From Calendula officinalis (Eukaryota; Streptophyta; Magnoliopsida; Asterales; Asteraceae): DNA of 64,000 nucleotides. Position numbers and translations under genes: made by a program. This document shows positions 9,023 to 20,700 of the stretch, piece after piece (the first letter of the stretch is position 1; each line of letters opens with the position of its first letter). The stretch covers positions 75,264,909 through 75,328,908 of the forward strand of contig OY970820.1 of assembly GCA_963853835.1 (NCBI GenBank), read 5' to 3'. Below the pieces are notes generated by a model, which saw only the letters and a list, made by a program, of their open reading frames with translations, ran no database searches and was not told where the DNA came from.

Positions 9023-11633
9023 TCCCACGAGCACCAAGTTTTTATAATTCAGTATTTTATGGATTCAGTTAAAACAATTTTGCTTTATTGTTTGGATAAT
9101 TTTATTTTATGTTAAAACAAGCTTTTCTTTGGTTTTAATAAATTTCGAATCCATGGTTGAATTATATTGTGTGCATGTATGATAATTACACTAGTCAAGG
9201 TTTAATGTCTAGATTGTATGTCAAGTTTTGATTTACTTTATATCTCATGTACTTATTTGATTGTTGTATAAATATTGTCTTGATAGCTCAAGGTACTTAG
9301 ATACTAGTAATTAGAAAGTTTTTCTAATAAAAGTATTTAAGAGTTTTATGGAAGCATAAGGTTCAAAGGTTATTGAACTTAGTTAAAACATCTTAAGTAA
9401 TAGTCATTACTTATGATAGTACGTTTTAAAGTATTAGGGTTTATCTAACTCATGCCCTAAGGGCATGAGATTAGAAGTGTTTAATAAACTCTAAATTTCC
9501 TTAAATGTATTTATTAGTCATTAATAAAGTCTATTTTTTGCATAAATTAAATGTAATTTTAAATGAAAATGGTAAGCTTGAGTTCAATAAACATGCTTAT
9601 CTCATGACCTAAGGGCATGAGTTAGCCAAACCCTTAGTATTAATATAGTATTATTATATTGGATATAATCAAGATAGACTTTAAGTACTATTACAAGTCA
9701 TTTATACTTGTAGTAAAGGATTTAATGAAGTCATTATTCCCTAATAGGAATAATTGGATATTCATATAATCCAAGTAAAATGACTTAGACATTAAATGAA
9801 CTCTTAAAAGAAATAAACTATATTAAAGTATTTAAGAATTAAGAGGTATTATTGCAAGTCTTTTATACTTGTAATAAATACAATATTTAATCAAGTCATA
9901 ATTCACTTATAGGAATAATGGATATTTGAGAAATCCAAGTAATGACTTTGGCATTAAATAAAATTCTTAAAAGAATACTAATGTATTTAAGAATTGGAAG
10001 TATCGTTTCAAGTGTCTTATACTTGTTAGATACAGTAATCAATAAGGGTCATAATTCCCCAAACATGAATATTGGATATTCGCTAATCCAAAGGGTGATC
10101 TTAACTATTGATAGAATTTTTAAAAGATTAAACTACAAGTTATTGACTAGGTCAAAGTAGTAGTTTAAGAGATGCTTAAGTTCCATAAAAGATAGTGGGA
10201 GCTAAGACTAACATAATTCATTAAAGACATTAATGGATTTAGTAAGTTAGTAAGACATTAACAACAAGGTTTTACCAAGTCGTAAGCCAAAGAGTTAAGA
10301 GAAATGATAAATGATCATTAATTAGATTATTGAAAACCTAATAGCGTGATCACAAGTCTTGTGATTAATTATTGCATATCTAATAGGTTGCTCACACTTC
10401 AATGGATAACATAATCATTTAAGGAAATTTCTTTAACTAGTAAGAATATCTACAAATCAAGTAACTAAAAGAGGCTTTAGTTACAAGGAGAATTTTATGA
10501 ATTCAAGAAACTAAGGAGTTAATTTCCAATCCTCCTATGTATGCCGAATTACATAAAAGGTAAGACTAGAAAATGTTCTAAATGTTGCATGAACAATATC
10601 TAGCAAAGACAAAAGTAATAGTATTCCTAAATACTCGTCTTATGTCTTTAGTTTAATAGAAATGATTGGTTTAGTGATAAAGTTACAATTAAGGTAGTAA
10701 GAATCATTAAGTAATCAAGCACGAACAAAAGGAATAAGTAATGATCCAGTAATAATTCAGTATCTATGTCCAGTAAGGAATAATACATGAGTTAGTATCA
10801 TTGTTATTCAGACTTTGTATGTTTTACAATATCCATGAATAAAAGTTTCTTTATTCAAAAAGATACAAAATCCGTGACTACTCGTCTTGGTGGGAACCTC
10901 GATGGGACGTTAACGTCATCGCGATATTTGATGGTAGATTCGAAGTTCTTCGAAGATAGCTACATAAGTTTTGTGTAAACCAAGTATCGGTGATATTCTG
11001 TTGGAGGCTCAATGAATATTGGATTGACCACCGTGACAATACTTCGTGGTTGAAAAGTTCAAAAGTATTGTTCACTAGGATTTTCCTTAAGCCTGACGTA
11101 TTTGGTTTTGGATACAATGACTAATGTGCTTTGGTTCATCTTACACAATTCTGAAAAATGTTTGTCATACGAGGCGATACTGGGTACAAAGGAAGTTGTA
11201 TTTTAAATCAAAATATAACAAGATGGTAATTGAACCTCCTTTTAAGGAGAGATATTTATAGGTCCTTTGACATGATGAGAAACTGACAAGTGCACGGCCG
11301 TGCCCAAACGAACTGATTTGTTCTTTGTCGTTTATCACAGAAGTTTGAATCAAGAAGTCATAAAATGATTTCGAATACAGGTGTTGATATTTTTCTACCA
11401 TGCTCGTATTCGTTATCACAAATATCGTGCTGCAAGGGAGAAGCCTAACAACATACCTAAGAAGTAAAGACATACTATTCTTTACTAGGAGACGCTATTA
11501 AGAGTTTTTCACGAAACTATACCAGGGTTATATAAGCTGTTTTTATGGGGTTGGTTACCTACATGCCCATCTAGAAGGCCACTGTAACTCGTATCATTAA
11601 GACAAAGGTTACAAACTTGCACAAGTGGGAGTC
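9023..11633 (+). other. A1 post-gag non-coding region with hairpins and tandem repeats
   Basis: No pol domain recognised. Two near-identical inverted repeats, CTCATGCCCT/AGGGCATGAG (9449-9469) and a one-mismatch copy (9601-9621). From about 9680 to 10160 there are three degenerate tandem units of about 160-175 bp, each with CAAGT...ACTTG, an AATAGGAAT-type block, a GGATATT...AATCC inverted repeat and a TTAAATGAA/TTAAATAAA...TCTTAAAAG block. The rest, 10161-11620, is unassigned. The stretch just before the 3' LTR (ACAAGTGGGAGTC, 11621-11633) is the likely polypurine tract. Confidence 0.6.
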
Positions 11634-12750
11634 TGAAGGATTTATGTGCACAGTTACTCAACCTAACGATGATACATCCATGCCTACGAAAAACTTAAGG
11701 GTCACACCGGTGAGTGCATGTAATACGAGCAAGTTATGCAATGATACTACGAAGAGGAATGATTCATAATAGTCATTATGAATCAGTTAAGTATTAAATT
11801 AAGTTTAACTTATTATTAGATTAGTTTAACTAACTAATTCATACAAGTAGTTGTACATTTACTAGTTGAGTAAATATACAATGTGTTAATTAGAGGTTAT
11901 CCATAATATGATTTAAAGCCATTAAATCATATAGTAATTGGATAATATTATTGTGTGAATTATATAAAGGTTATTATATAATTAACTATTAAAAGTATAA
12001 ATACAAGTATATATAATTCGTGTATATGGGTACCGGATTATTAATGTATTAATACTAGACGTTTGATAGTTAAGTGCAACAATGATAAACTAGTTAAACT
12101 ATAAGGGATGGAAATGTTGAAAGGAAGTTTAATTAAAGTTCTAATATTAATTAAACTAGAAGGGTTCTAAGCGTAACTTATTTGTATATAAATAAGAGGC
12201 TTAGGGTAACACTAAAACCCTTAGACCATCACACGAAATCCCTTGCTTCCCCCTCCCCTTCGATCGGCCGAAACACCTAGAACACAAGCTTGTGTTCTTC
12301 GTTCGTTCTTCGTGTTCTTCAAGTCTTGAAGATCCAAGTTCGTTGCAAGCGATCATCTAGAAGATCATTCTTCGTGTTCATCATCAGTGGATCTATCTTA
12401 AGCACTAACTAAGGTATGTTTCATGGAACACTCTTCCTCTTCTCCCTCTTGTTCGAAGTCGAACCAAGAACCCTAGGGTTCTTGGTAGTAGTCGACGAAC
12501 ACACACAAGTATGTGTGTGTGTTCGAGTTTTCGTACAAGGTTTCTTTTCTTGTTAATCAAGTTAGATTTCCAACATTCCAATCCTTTAGGGTTTAAGGAT
12601 TAGGTTTAATCCCACTTCCGCTTTAGGGATTAAATCAGCTAGTTGGTTTAACCGGTCAAGAACAAGTTCATGTTCTTGGTCAGCAAGGTTCGAACCAAGC
12701 ATGCTAGGCGGTCGGTCCTATGGGTCGATCGAGTACAATGAAACCCTTCA
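11634..12750 (+). repeat. A1 3' LTR
   Basis: Starts TGAAGG, ends CCTTCA, followed by CACTT, the TSD copy. It matches the 5' LTR closely over its whole length. Confidence 0.9.
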
Positions 12751-12903
12751 CACTTCCCCCCCCAAAACGTCGCTAATACTTTTACACCATAGCTACGGCG
12801 GATAGTTAAACGTTTGCAAAGCTTGTATAACCTGGATAGAACAAAACATGTGGGAATCCTATAACACCACTTTGGCTATAACACAGTCACCAGGGAACAA
12901 TTT

Positions 12904-13403
12904 TGTTAGGTCACAACACCCTGGTTTTATAATTTAATTGATTAGATTAATATACTTAGGAAAATTAAAGTGTATAACATAGTATTAAAGTCAATGTATA
13001 AATCCACTAAGTGTGGCTTGTTGCGGAATAACAAGACCACTGATCAACTACAAAGATGTGAAAGTGAAAACGTAAATTGGTAAGTTCTCCTTTGCAAGAT
13101 GATCTCTATTTATAATGATATAGAGATCTTACATAATGGGCAAAGGAGTAACCGAAGGAGTAAACTAGGGAAATGACTAAGATCAAGGGATTTGATCTTA
13201 GTCCGTTACAAAACTGACTGTAACTCAGTCCTTCTACTCAGTATTGGATTTCCAATACTGAGTGCTGATACAGAGTGGCCAATACTGGCCAAACTCAGTA
13301 TCACTCCTATACTAAGCATATTAATTCTACTATTTATTCTAAGCTAGCCTAGGTTGTTTTGTTATCTTAAGATTCCAAAGGGATAAGGCTTTTTGCCTTA
13401 ACA
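12904..13403 (-). repeat. D 3' LTR
   Basis: 500 bp. TATAAATA on the minus strand at 13107-13114. Hairpin ACTCAGTATTGG/CCAATACTGAGT at 13236-13263. A GGGGAGA purine run (13404-13414) lies just inside it as the polypurine tract. Confidence 0.9.
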
Positions 13404-13485
13404 ATCTCCCCATATCTAATGATAAGAAAACAATTACAAAGAGAATGTTACAAAAACAAAAATTCAGGCAGCATAGTCTTCTTCT

Positions 13486-15362
13486 TCACTGTTTGTTGAT
13501 TGATTCAAACTCATAGAACACTTCTTTCTTTATGTGGATGAACTCTTCTCTTTTCTTCAGTTCATCCTGCCTGTTATTCACCACAGCAACTATCTTCTTT
13601 CTGAACCAAGAGTCCTCCTTCTCGGTTATCATCAATTTCAAGCCCACCAGATGACTAATAGGGGCCTTTGGCAAATCTGCTTCAGTAATGAAGAATTCCC
13701 TATCTTGTGAGTCAGTATACATATATCTAGAGGTTGGATATATGGTTCTCTTTTGATCCTGAAAGATTAAATTTGGAGGAACAGAGTATGAGTTAAAGAT
13801 CCTGAAAGTGTTAAGGCACTCAGGCTTGTTGTTCTTTACAGCCTCAGTCATTACACTGAGTCCCCTATAGTCTGCTTGGTACAAAATGCCTTGTTCAAAG
13901 CATACAGCAGAAACAGCCCAGATTTCATCCATCATTACTTGAGCTTTAGAGGAACTTGATGGTAACTCTTTAATTAGTCTGGCAATCTTCACCCAATCTT
14001 GGAGTCCCATGTTCTGAATGTCATGAAGAAAAATCTTTATAGGAGGACTGACTGGTCCAGTGCAGACTGCAACTATGGACTTGTCAACGGTTTTGACTTT
14101 TATTTTGTTGACATACATGTTCAGCCAGCATATCTCCTTCACATTTGGGAATAATCTATTCCTCGACATACTCTTCCTGTTCTCCCTATATCTTGTTCTT
14201 TGAGCAATAATGTTCCAATACTGTTGAAGAACTTCATCTCCTGTTCTTCTTATAGTGTGAGGTTTCCATGGAACATTTGCATCAGAATCAGTGTCAGTAT
14301 CAGGATCTTCTTCCTTAACATGAAAAAATCTTTGAGCCTCAATCTCATCCTCAACATCACTCTTTTCCTCAGTATCATGTACAGATCTTCTTGGTCTAGA
14401 AATCAGATGAGCTGGATCTGGTTCCTCACTGGATTCCGAGGACATAACCACTTTTGACATTCTTCTGGTTATTGGTCTTCTAGGAACCCTAGAATTTCCT
14501 TCAACTTGAGGAGAGATTGGTTTTCATGGAGGCTCTTCATCATCTGAGGATGATGATGGAGAGCTTTCTTTATTTGCCACATCCAGTGCAAAGTTTAAGA
14601 AATTTTGAGATGGCACTGGATGTTCTTCATCATCATCAATAATAGGCCAGACGAAAGGCCTATAAACTATAATCTGCAAGTTATTTGGCTCTTGAGCAGG
14701 AGGCTCAGTATCAACTTGCTGTGGTTGGTCAGTTGTAGGCTCCCCCTGAGCAGTTGGCTCAGATAACTCTTCAAGTTGTTCCAGAACTGACCTTCCTCTT
14801 TCTCTTCTTCTCTCATACTGAAACCTAAGTGGTTGATCAGTATGAGAAGTTTGCTGATGTTGTTGTTGTGGAGGTTGATCTTCATTTAATTTCCTTCTTT
14901 TCTCCCCCTGCGCAGATGGCTCAGGTTGATCAACCTCTTCTTCTCTTTGTCTCTTCTCCCCCTTATTGTTATCATTTGATGGGGAGGGAAGAGGTTCAGT
15001 ATCACCACCTATGTCCCCGTGTTGATCATCATGTGTTGGGGAGGGCATAGGTTCAGTAGCAGCATCATGTTCACCCTTAGTATTTGCATGGGAGGGTGAT
15101 CTTCTAGGCTCAGTATCAGGGTCTTCTTCATCATTATTTCCACCTAGTGGAGACTGGGGAGGTGGTGGAGGCTGTTGTTGTTGTTGAAGGAGTGCCACTG
15201 ACTGCTTTAATGAGTCAATTTCATTATTTTTTTCATCCATCCTTGCCAGAATAGTATTCTGAGTGGTCTGCATGGCCGGGATTTGATTAAGAATTGTTTG
15301 TAGAGCCCCTTGCACTTCCTAAGACTGAGTAGCTTGAGCTCTATGACCCTGCACAGATGGTG
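13486..15362 (-). pseudogene. aORF exon 2 of D (coiled coil, NLS-like and C-terminal domain)
   Basis: Exon 2 of the additional ORF downstream of pol. It begins after an AG acceptor (TTTAG, 15363-15367 on the minus strand). From its start it encodes a heptad-like helix (ALQTILNQIPAM to VALLQQQQQ), a poly-Pro turn, an acidic Ser/Pro-rich stretch, a basic GEKRRKLNE patch, a Gln run, a Ser/Asp/Glu block, and a conserved C-terminal region of about 180 residues containing VMMDEIWAVSAVCFEQGILY and PECLNTFRIF. Two stops break it: TAG at 15319-15321 and TGA at 14524-14526. Both are single-base changes relative to C1 and C2, and the frame is otherwise kept. No signal peptide or membrane segment is seen, so it is not an obvious envelope glycoprotein. 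Confidence 0.7.
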
Positions 15363-16052
15363 CTAAAGAAGAAAAAATAAAATCAAACTGGTTAGAATGA
15401 AAGGTTTATCAAATAGAATTGTGGTGTTGTTAAATTCTATAATCATGTAAACAAAATTTAGAAGTCTGTATTTCATCTGGTTCATGATGAAATATTGTGA
15501 ACTTATGCATAGCATGTGTAAGAAATGTTTAGTAAAAGTGAGTGTGAATATTTGAGTGGCTCAGTATAGGATAGGTCACATTTACTAAAAGGTTTTGGTT
15601 TGGGAAAGCGGCGCCTGGGATGTGCTTCTTGTTATTTTCATTGTTTATCACTTGGTATCAGAGTGATAACAGAAATGTGGCTTAAACCCATGGAAAATTT
15701 TGGCTAATGTAGCTTAAAAGGTTTGTGATCATTTCTTGAATGATGTGACCCTACTCAAAAATAAGTTGGACATCATTCAAGCAGCACCAGTGGGTGTCAG
15801 TATGACATCAACCACCATTGTCTCTTTAAATGTTGAGACAACTGTAGACTGACAATGATCATATGAGTGCTCAGTATATGAACTTCGCATAGCAGCAGTG
15901 GGCTAACTATGTTGGCCATAATTGGATATATATTTGAAAGTTCGTTTGAGACTTTGGTCAGTATTGAGTTGGTACTAGCCAATACTTAGTCTCTATTTGG
16001 GAAAGATATATATATATATATAAAAGTTTGAGAGCATTATAGAAATTCATAC
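15363..16052 (-). other. Intron of the D aORF
   Basis: 690 bp with donor CAG|GTATG and acceptor TTCTTTAG|CACC on the minus strand. Equivalent introns lie in C1 (684 bp) and C2 (682 bp). Phase 1: exon 1 leaves one base that is completed by exon 2. In D, exon 1 plus exon 2 total 3273 nt, a multiple of three. Confidence 0.7.
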
Positions 16053-17448
16053 CTGAGACTTTGTCGGATTCCCTTCGAGCATCTGCAGAGGTCGGTGTTG
16101 GATCATCTAGATTTTGATTGGAGGCACTAGCACCCTCAGGAGCCTCTTGTCTGCTATCATGAGCACCTTCCAGTGTATGTTGCTCAAACTGAATCTCCAC
16201 ATCAAGAGGAACATGAGGTTCCTCAATTTGTTGAACAATGTGTTGGGGTTCAGGACCTGGAAGGTCAGCGGTGGCTGCAACTAGACTCTGTGCTTGAAGA
16301 GATGCAGTCAAAGATGGAACATTAGTGGGTTGCACCTCTTCTGATGATAAAGCACACATTATCACTGGAGATAAGTTTCTTCTTCGTCTTCTTAGGATAA
16401 GTGGTTGCTCTTCGGTGGACTCGGTATCAAAATCTGATGAAGTATGAGGAGCATTAGGATCTTGTTCAGGTGGAGGTAAATGTGAATGTTCTTGTTCTTG
16501 TTCTGGTTGAGCATCCACCATTTCAACATATTGGTCATCATTACCTCCATCACCACTATCATCATCATTATCATCATCATCATCATTTTCTGATCCAGTA
16601 TCAGAATTATCATCATTTTCTTCATCATTAATGTGTGCCTGCACAATAGCCCACATAGAGTGACTCAGTACATGCTCTCCTTCTCTTGGCCTGTAAAAAT
16701 ATATCTTCTCATGTAAGGGAGGAAGATCTGCTCTTGGACTGTTAAATTCATCATAAACATGAGCAGGCATAGCACTCTGGAAGATGAGAGAAAGAAATCA
16801 GCAGAAAGGAACATTGATTTCTCTGGTTTGAGCCCGAACAAGAGAAGCTAGTTCATTAAAGATCAGCCTAGCATAATCAATATCCCGACCATGGTACATG
16901 GCATGGACAATCTGCATCCCAAAATCATTGATTTGGTCCATAGCTCCTGTCTTGTGGGTCATACACCGAATGATTGTGGAAATTAAAACACCCCACAATG
17001 GACCAAATTCGTTCCTTTTAATTATGCCCGTAGTTCCTCTTCGTCCAATAAAAGGTAACACCGAGCGAGCCTCTGTTCGATCAACAAAAGGCTCATACTG
17101 AGCTTGAGCTGGAAGTCTCAGTGTTTCCCTAATAATAGTTATTGAAACAAAAGCCCTTCTTTGATCTCGAATAACCCAACCGCTAATCATTTCCGGAGAG
17201 TCAAGTTTTGCAGAGTACCAGAATTCACAGAGCATCTCCGGATATATTGCGCGAGGAGATAGAATCAACGCTTGAGTGATCGGACAATGCTTCAGATTTG
17301 TAACCATGTGAGTGAATTCAGGGCACGCCCAAGCCTGAGGAATGTTGAAATTTGCGGTTATGTTGTTCCTCGCAAATTTGGGCACTTCGTCATTTTGAAA
17401 ACGGGTCGCCGGTGCAGCCTCTGGTGCGAAGAATCTGTAGTTAGCCAT
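16053..17448 (-). pseudogene. aORF exon 1 of D (plant transposon-protein-like domain)
   Basis: Starts MANYRFFAPEAAP at 17448. The first 220 residues or so form a globular domain with motifs such as AWACPEFTHMV, LILSPRAIYPEMLCEFWYSA and RRAFVSITIIRETLRLP. These resemble the putative plant transposon protein domain found in extra ORFs of plant LTR elements (family assignment from memory). A long D/E-rich acidic stretch and an LRRRRRN basic patch follow. One stop, TGA at 16798-16800, replaces the AGA seen in C1. The exon ends ESDKVSG at the donor. Function unknown. Confidence 0.7.
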
Positions 17449-17547
17449 CTGCGATTTTTGATTAAGTAATTGCTTGCAAAGAGAGAGTAGAATCGTTAAT
17501 CGCAGAGAGAATTGAAAGAGAAAGTATGAAATAACTGTTAGAAAGTT

Positions 17548-18795
17548 ATGTTGCCTGCCTTGATTACTCCATACCCTCTAGTTTTTCCAATCGAATCATC
17601 TCCAAACTTGACAGAAGGACCCTTCTCTGGTGTTCAGTTTAGAAGGTACTCCATACTGCCAGTCATGTGTCTTGAGCAGCCACTATCTAAGTACCATTTT
17701 CTGTCACCCTGCACAAGACACAAAATAAGAATTAGTTCTTTATTGGAACCCATTTTTGAATGGGACCATTGGTAGGAGAAACAGGGGTAGACTTGATCTC
17801 TTTTGTTAGAGAGGTCAGTATCACTTTAGGGGAAACCTTAGAGGTTTTCTTTGGTGATACTGACTTGGTTTCTCTCCTATTCTTTGGTACTGAGTACCTA
17901 GGGCTTGAGAGATCAGTCCAGCATTCATCTCCTTTGTGTCCAGTATGATGACATCTATAACATTTTCTAGGTCTGTTTCTGAACATATTTTCATATGGAA
18001 TTCTTGAAAATTGTTTGACTTTTGGTTGATCAGTATGAGTAAGTTTTGCAAACTTTTGACTTAAAACTTTGATCTGATCACCAATAGATTTTAAAATATT
18101 ATGTTTGTCATTTTTTACTGGTGTTTTAATGTTGTTTTTGGCTGGTTTAGAAGGAGATGGATCTGATGTCTTCTTTTTATTTAGCAGAGAAGTCTTTTTA
18201 ATATTAGACTTCTTGTTTTTGCCATTTGAAGATCCTCTTGAAGTTGATTTCCGATTTTCATGTTTAGGACGACAACTTTAACAGGTTCTTTAGATTCTTG
18301 AGTAGTTGACTTTTCTGTTTCTGCAACCTCAGTATTAGATATAACATTTTGAATAAGAGTGGTTTTATTTTTATTATATATCTCAAAAGTGGTTGTATTA
18401 AATAATAATTCAAATGGAGGAACATCAGATGTATCATACTGCACAATTTCAAGGTCAGTATCAGGAATTTCCCTTTCAGGAAATTCAATACTGAGCTCTT
18501 GTAGTTCAGTATAACACTTAGAACAAATGGAAGGACCAATTGGTTTATCAAAAATAATTTTATCCTCATCATCTGACTCAGTTTGACATCCAACTTCACA
18601 AAAAGTTTTTGCTTTTACAAACTGAATAGGGTTCATATCAGAAAATTCTTCAAATAAATCAGCAAAATTGTTTCTATTTTTTAACTGAGGATCAACACCA
18701 AGTGCAACCCTCACATTTGCTGGAAATTGTTGATTTAGACATTTATTTAATTTAATAGATGCATTTCCCCAAGATTTACACTGGTTTTCAAATTT
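17548..18795 (-). pseudogene. D gag C-terminal half, second CCHC knuckle and start of protease
   Basis: Contains the family C gag C-terminus (GVDPQLKNRNNF; CEVGCQTESDDEDK; CSKCYTELQELSIEFPE), the second zinc knuckle CYRCHHTGHKGDEC (about 17930-17971) and the beginning of the protease region up to the GYGVIKAGN segment. It begins abruptly next to the 5' LTR with no primer site and ends at the AAAGTT deletion junction. Frames shift between 18181 and 17986. It cannot make a working gag or protease. Confidence 0.75.
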
Positions 18796-19295
18796 TGTTA
18801 GGTCACAACACCCTGGTTTTATAAGTTAATTGATTAGATTAATATACTTAGGACAATAAAAGTGTATAACACAGTATTAGAGTCAATGTATAAATCCACT
18901 AAGTGTGGCTTGTTGCGGAATAACAAGACCACTGATCAATTACAAAGATGTGAAAGTGAAAACGTAAATTGGTAAGTTCTCCTCTGCAAGATGATCTCTA
19001 TTTATTATGATATAGAGATCTTACATAATGGGCAAAGGAGTAACCGAAGGACTAAACTAGGGAAATGACTAAGATCAAGGGATTTGATCTTAATCCGTTA
19101 CAAAACTGACTGTAACTCAGTCCTTCTACTCAGTATTGGATTTCTAATACTGAGTGCTGATACTGAGTGGCCAATACTGGCCAAACTCAGTATCACTACT
19201 AAACTTAGCATATTAATTCTACTATTTATTCTTAGCTAGTCTAGGTTGTTTTGTTATCTTAAAATTCCAAAGGGGTAAGGCTTTTTGCCTTAACT
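18796..19295 (-). repeat. D 5' LTR
   Basis: Nearly identical to 12904-13403. The U3 hairpin at 19128-19155 carries one arm mismatch (CTAATACTGAGT). Directly followed, on the minus strand, by gag sequence, because the primer binding site is deleted. Confidence 0.9.
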
Positions 19296-19617
19296 AATTT
19301 TTTCCTCCCCGTGTTATAACCAAGTTAAAAGTTTAAAATTGCTATAACATGATTATAAGTAAGCTACCACATTTTGTGCTTTTAGAGCACAAGGTGTGGA
19401 AAGGAAGTTATAGCATTTTTGGGCTGATAACTTGACTATAATATAGGGAGCGAAAAGTGGCTCACAGGTGTTATAGCAAAAGTGATGTTATAGGAGTCTC
19501 ACATTTGTTATTTATATGTATTTTGATTGGTTGGACTCCCTGGTGATCGCCGTAGGTATGGCGACGTTATAAGCTTTTAAGGGCTTTAACGGGGTTTAAC
19601 GCCCCCACAACGTGCCC

Positions 19618-19743
19618 TCTTAGTACATTTTCATAACCTTCATTTACATCAGGTAACTGATAATTTTGACCAAATCTCTGGATGTTCTCACTATCTGAAT
19701 TTAATAATTCTTGGTGTCTAGAAAAATCACTAAATTGAGGAAG
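19618..19743 (-). pseudogene. N-terminal half of the split host exon
   Basis: An open minus-strand stretch of 42 codons beginning LPQFSDFSRHQELL and ending NEGYENVLR, right at the edge of the TIR element. Beyond the far edge of the element (5047 to 4941) the same strand continues with a membrane helix and a stop. An in-frame TAG lies just upstream (19744-19746) within a possible splice acceptor (GCAAACTAG), so this would be the start of a last exon. The protein is unidentified. Confidence 0.45.
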
Positions 19744-19746
19744 CTA

Positions 19747-20407
19747 GTTTGCCTGCATACGAGAATTGTTAAACTTTATGCGTTTTGAGCACGCACATTT
19801 TCCACCGAGATATGATGGGAATGCTTGGAAGAGGGCGTTTTTGTAGATTTTCCCTACTATTTGTTTATGTATAAAATTATGTGTTTTCCATCTTTGTTTA
19901 TGTTTAAAATTATCATTTTACATCACCGTATTCATCGTATAAGATAAATATCACTAAGAAAAAATTTACATTTAGTGACACATGTTTTCATTTGCAGATT
20001 TTTATGTGCCACCATATGGTGTTTATTAATGGCAAACTTTTTAACACAAATAACTGCAATCACTTAGTAATACTTACAAACAAAATAGCACCGAAAACCT
20101 GCTAAAATTTGATGCAAAAACTGCTAAAATATGTTACAAGTAGAGGCAAAATTTGATTAAAAACAAGAGCTATAATTGCTAAAAAGTCAGCAATTCAGCA
20201 AAGAACTGCTTAAATCTGCTGCAAAAAAATGCTTAAATCTGCTGCTAAACAATTGCTAAAACAACGGCAAAATTTGATTAAAAACAGCAGCAAAAGTTGA
20301 TAAAGAACACAACAGATAAAACTGCTAAAAAGCATAAGAAACTACTGCAAAAACTGCTAAAAACATTAACAAAATTCGATTAAATAACAGCAATTTGTTG
20401 TAATTAC
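19747..20407. repeat. AT-rich spacer with dispersed CTGCTAAAA repeats
   Basis: No gene. From about 20095 to 20400 there are about ten irregular copies of CTGCTAAAA/CTGCTTAAAT plus repeated GCAAAATTTGATTAAAAACA segments, a degenerate minisatellite-like patch. The rest is unassigned. Confidence 0.55.
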
Positions 20408-20573
20408 TGAAAGAATTATAATGCCCTCCTTTCTCAATTGCATAAACATCTATAAATATACATACTTGTCATCTATCATGGCTACAATTATGCTAATGAT
20501 AATTACCTACCATAATACAAATATTGACTACATAAATTACATTTATTGTCATTAATACTAATACATTCTAACA
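20408..20573 (-). repeat. B 3' LTR, 166 bp, with adjacent polypurine tract
   Basis: On the minus strand it runs TGTTAGAATG to ATTCTTTCA. It is preceded by CTGCGGGGGAG (20574-20584), a clear polypurine tract. The first 55 bp or so match 62095-62149 apart from a C/T difference. Confidence 0.85.
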
Positions 20574-20584
20574 CTCCCCCGCAG

Positions 20585-20700
20585 TCGAAACGGGAGAAGG
20601 ATGAACACTGAGACTGTTCTGAAAGTCTTTGAATAATATCAAGGGTAGGCTCTTCGTGAAAATATCGGCAATTTGGTACCGGGAGGGTACAAGTAATACT
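20585..20700 (-). pseudogene. B RNaseH C-terminal tail
   Basis: On the minus strand it encodes VPSRYQIADIFTKSLP, the conserved end of copia RNaseH, then about 20 residues to the polypurine tract. It is separated from the rest of RNaseH by the hAT element E. Confidence 0.75.

Larger units (their letters stand above)
5119..12750 (+). mobile_element. LTR retrotransposon A1 (gag-only family A), full length
   Basis: Two LTRs of 1125 and 1117 bp begin TGAAGG and end CCTTCA. They are flanked by CACCT (5114-5118) and CACTT (12751-12755), a 5-bp TSD with one mismatch. The internal region holds a primer binding site, a 2.6-kb leader, a collapsed gag remnant and 2.6 kb of non-coding sequence up to a polypurine tract. 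No protease, integrase, RT or RNaseH could be recognised. A non-autonomous copia-derived element; mobilisation would need enzymes from another element. Confidence 0.85.
12904..19295 (-). mobile_element. Family C element D, internally deleted, minus strand
   Basis: LTRs at 12904-13403 (3') and 18796-19295 (5'), with a TSD of AATTT at 12899-12903 and 19296-19300. The last base of the 5' LTR has changed (TTAACT instead of TTAACA). Between the LTRs only gag C-terminus/start of protease and the complete two-exon aORF survive. The primer binding site, 5' two-thirds of gag, most of protease, integrase, RT and RNaseH are missing. The pol deletion joins at AAAGTT (17542-17547), present at both parental edges. 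Confidence 0.85.
5048..19617. mobile_element. Foldback/MITE-like TIR element hosting A1 and D
   Basis: Its own sequence is 5048-5118, 12756-12898 and 19301-19617, about 0.5 kb in total. The left end (GAGCAC, then GGGAGTGTTAA and CCCGTTAAAGCC) matches the reverse complement of the right end (GGGCAC, then GGGGGCGTTAA and CCCGTTAAAGCC). Further inside, 12756-12898 pairs with 19400-19590 (shared blocks AACGTCGC, CTACGGCG, ATCCTATAACA/CTCCTATAACA, GCTATAACAC). Possible TSD: TCTTT (5043-5047) and TCTTA (19618-19622). No coding capacity. Two LTR elements (A1, D) inserted into it. Confidence 0.55.

Noticed and set aside
10878..11473. Minus-strand ORFs of 79 and 102 codons in the A1 3' region
   Set aside because: Opposite to the element's transcription, no motif, and not preserved in A2, which lacks the region.
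14829..15050. Plus-strand ORF opposite the D aORF
   Set aside because: Shadow frame of the minus-strand aORF exon 2, with composition mirroring it.
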